A stretch of DNA of 13,853 nt from CAZHRJ01 sp964534765 (lineage in GTDB: Bacteria > Lindowbacteria > 2-12-FULL-62-27): the NCBI GenBank assembly GCA_964534765.1, contig CAZHRJ010000087.1:1-13853 (forward strand), read 5' to 3'. The position numbers and the translations under genes are program-made. The notes below the pieces were generated by a model, which was not told the origin of the DNA, searched no databases, and worked only from the letters and a program-made list of their open reading frames with translations. Below are positions 13,717 through 13,853 of the stretch, piece by piece. The first letter of the stretch is position 1. Each line of letters starts with the position of its first letter.

Positions 13717-13853
13717 AATTTGGGGTTCTTTCTCACAATCATACGCAGATCATCGCCCCCCACACGGGGGAAAGGGGGAAGTCCATCCCCATTTACAGAA
13801 CTCAACCTGAAAAAACGGCGAAAAGAGGGTAACAAAAAGGAGATGGCTGACGA

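Larger units (their letters stand above)
13504..13853. other. Gene-free region upstream of thrH, holding an inverted-repeat element
   Basis: I find no convincing gene here. The stretch contains the 164-bp inverted-repeat element at 13553-13716, a small CCCCC/GGGGG stem near 13756-13770, and an A/G-rich tail ending in AAGGAG directly against an ATG (13843). The one open frame on the minus strand crosses the inverted repeats and has no family features. Confidence 0.6.

Noticed and set aside
13500..13835. Minus-strand open frame of 111 residues in the gene-free region
   Set aside because: It runs through both inverted repeats and overlaps the thrH start; composition and sequence suggest chance.
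13843..13853. ATG next to AAGGAG at the right edge as a new gene start
   Set aside because: The ribosome binding site touches the ATG with no spacing and only 11 bases remain, so a start cannot be supported.

Overview
This is a bacterial chromosome segment of moderately high GC with dense, mostly co-directional genes. I cannot name the organism. The gene order tmk-yaaR-holB-ricT, followed by metG-tatD, is the arrangement familiar from Bacillus and other Firmicutes. The GC-rich codon use, the bactofilin/M23 pair, the ThrH-type phosphatase and the carrier-protein ligase suggest instead a Gram-negative-type or deep-branching lineage, possibly an uncultured phylum. This placement is inference.

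Region 1 (1-7382) looks like one long operon. A good sigma70-like promoter (TTGACA-N17-TAAAGT, 92-120) and a short leader with two mutually exclusive hairpins precede eight genes: a membrane-anchored M23 peptidase, a bactofilin, thymidylate kinase, YaaR, DNA polymerase III delta prime, RicT (PSP1/YaaT), methionyl-tRNA synthetase and a TatD nuclease. Neighbours overlap or abut. Two of these genes, tmk and tatD, have no ATG, GTG or TTG that would keep their essential N-terminal motifs. They seem to begin at CTG and at ATT or ATA, just after the stop codon of the gene before.

Region 2 (7383-12877) starts with a second TTGACA-N17 promoter and a 5' mRNA hairpin. It holds a one-pass membrane protein with a TPR-like segment, peptide deformylase, and then the most interesting part of the window. 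That part is (i) a 500-residue protein made of an NRPS-type formyltransferase domain plus a condensation-domain-like tail, (ii) a class II aminoacyl-tRNA-synthetase-like protein that matches amino acid:[carrier protein] ligases, (iii) a stand-alone carrier protein of 77 residues and (iv) a cysteine-rich YkgJ/CxxCxxCC-family protein. My reading is a split non-ribosomal aminoacyl-carrier-protein system. A tRNA-synthetase-derived enzyme would replace the adenylation domain, load an amino acid on the carrier, and the formyltransferase would formylate or otherwise modify it.

Region 3 (12874-13853) holds a convergent ThrH-type HAD phosphatase on the minus strand, overlapping the cysteine-rich gene by 4 bp. 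A gene-free stretch of about 350 bp follows, containing a 164-bp element bounded by perfect 28-bp inverted repeats, probably a MITE-like or REP-like element. I see no tRNA, rRNA, CRISPR array or transposase gene.
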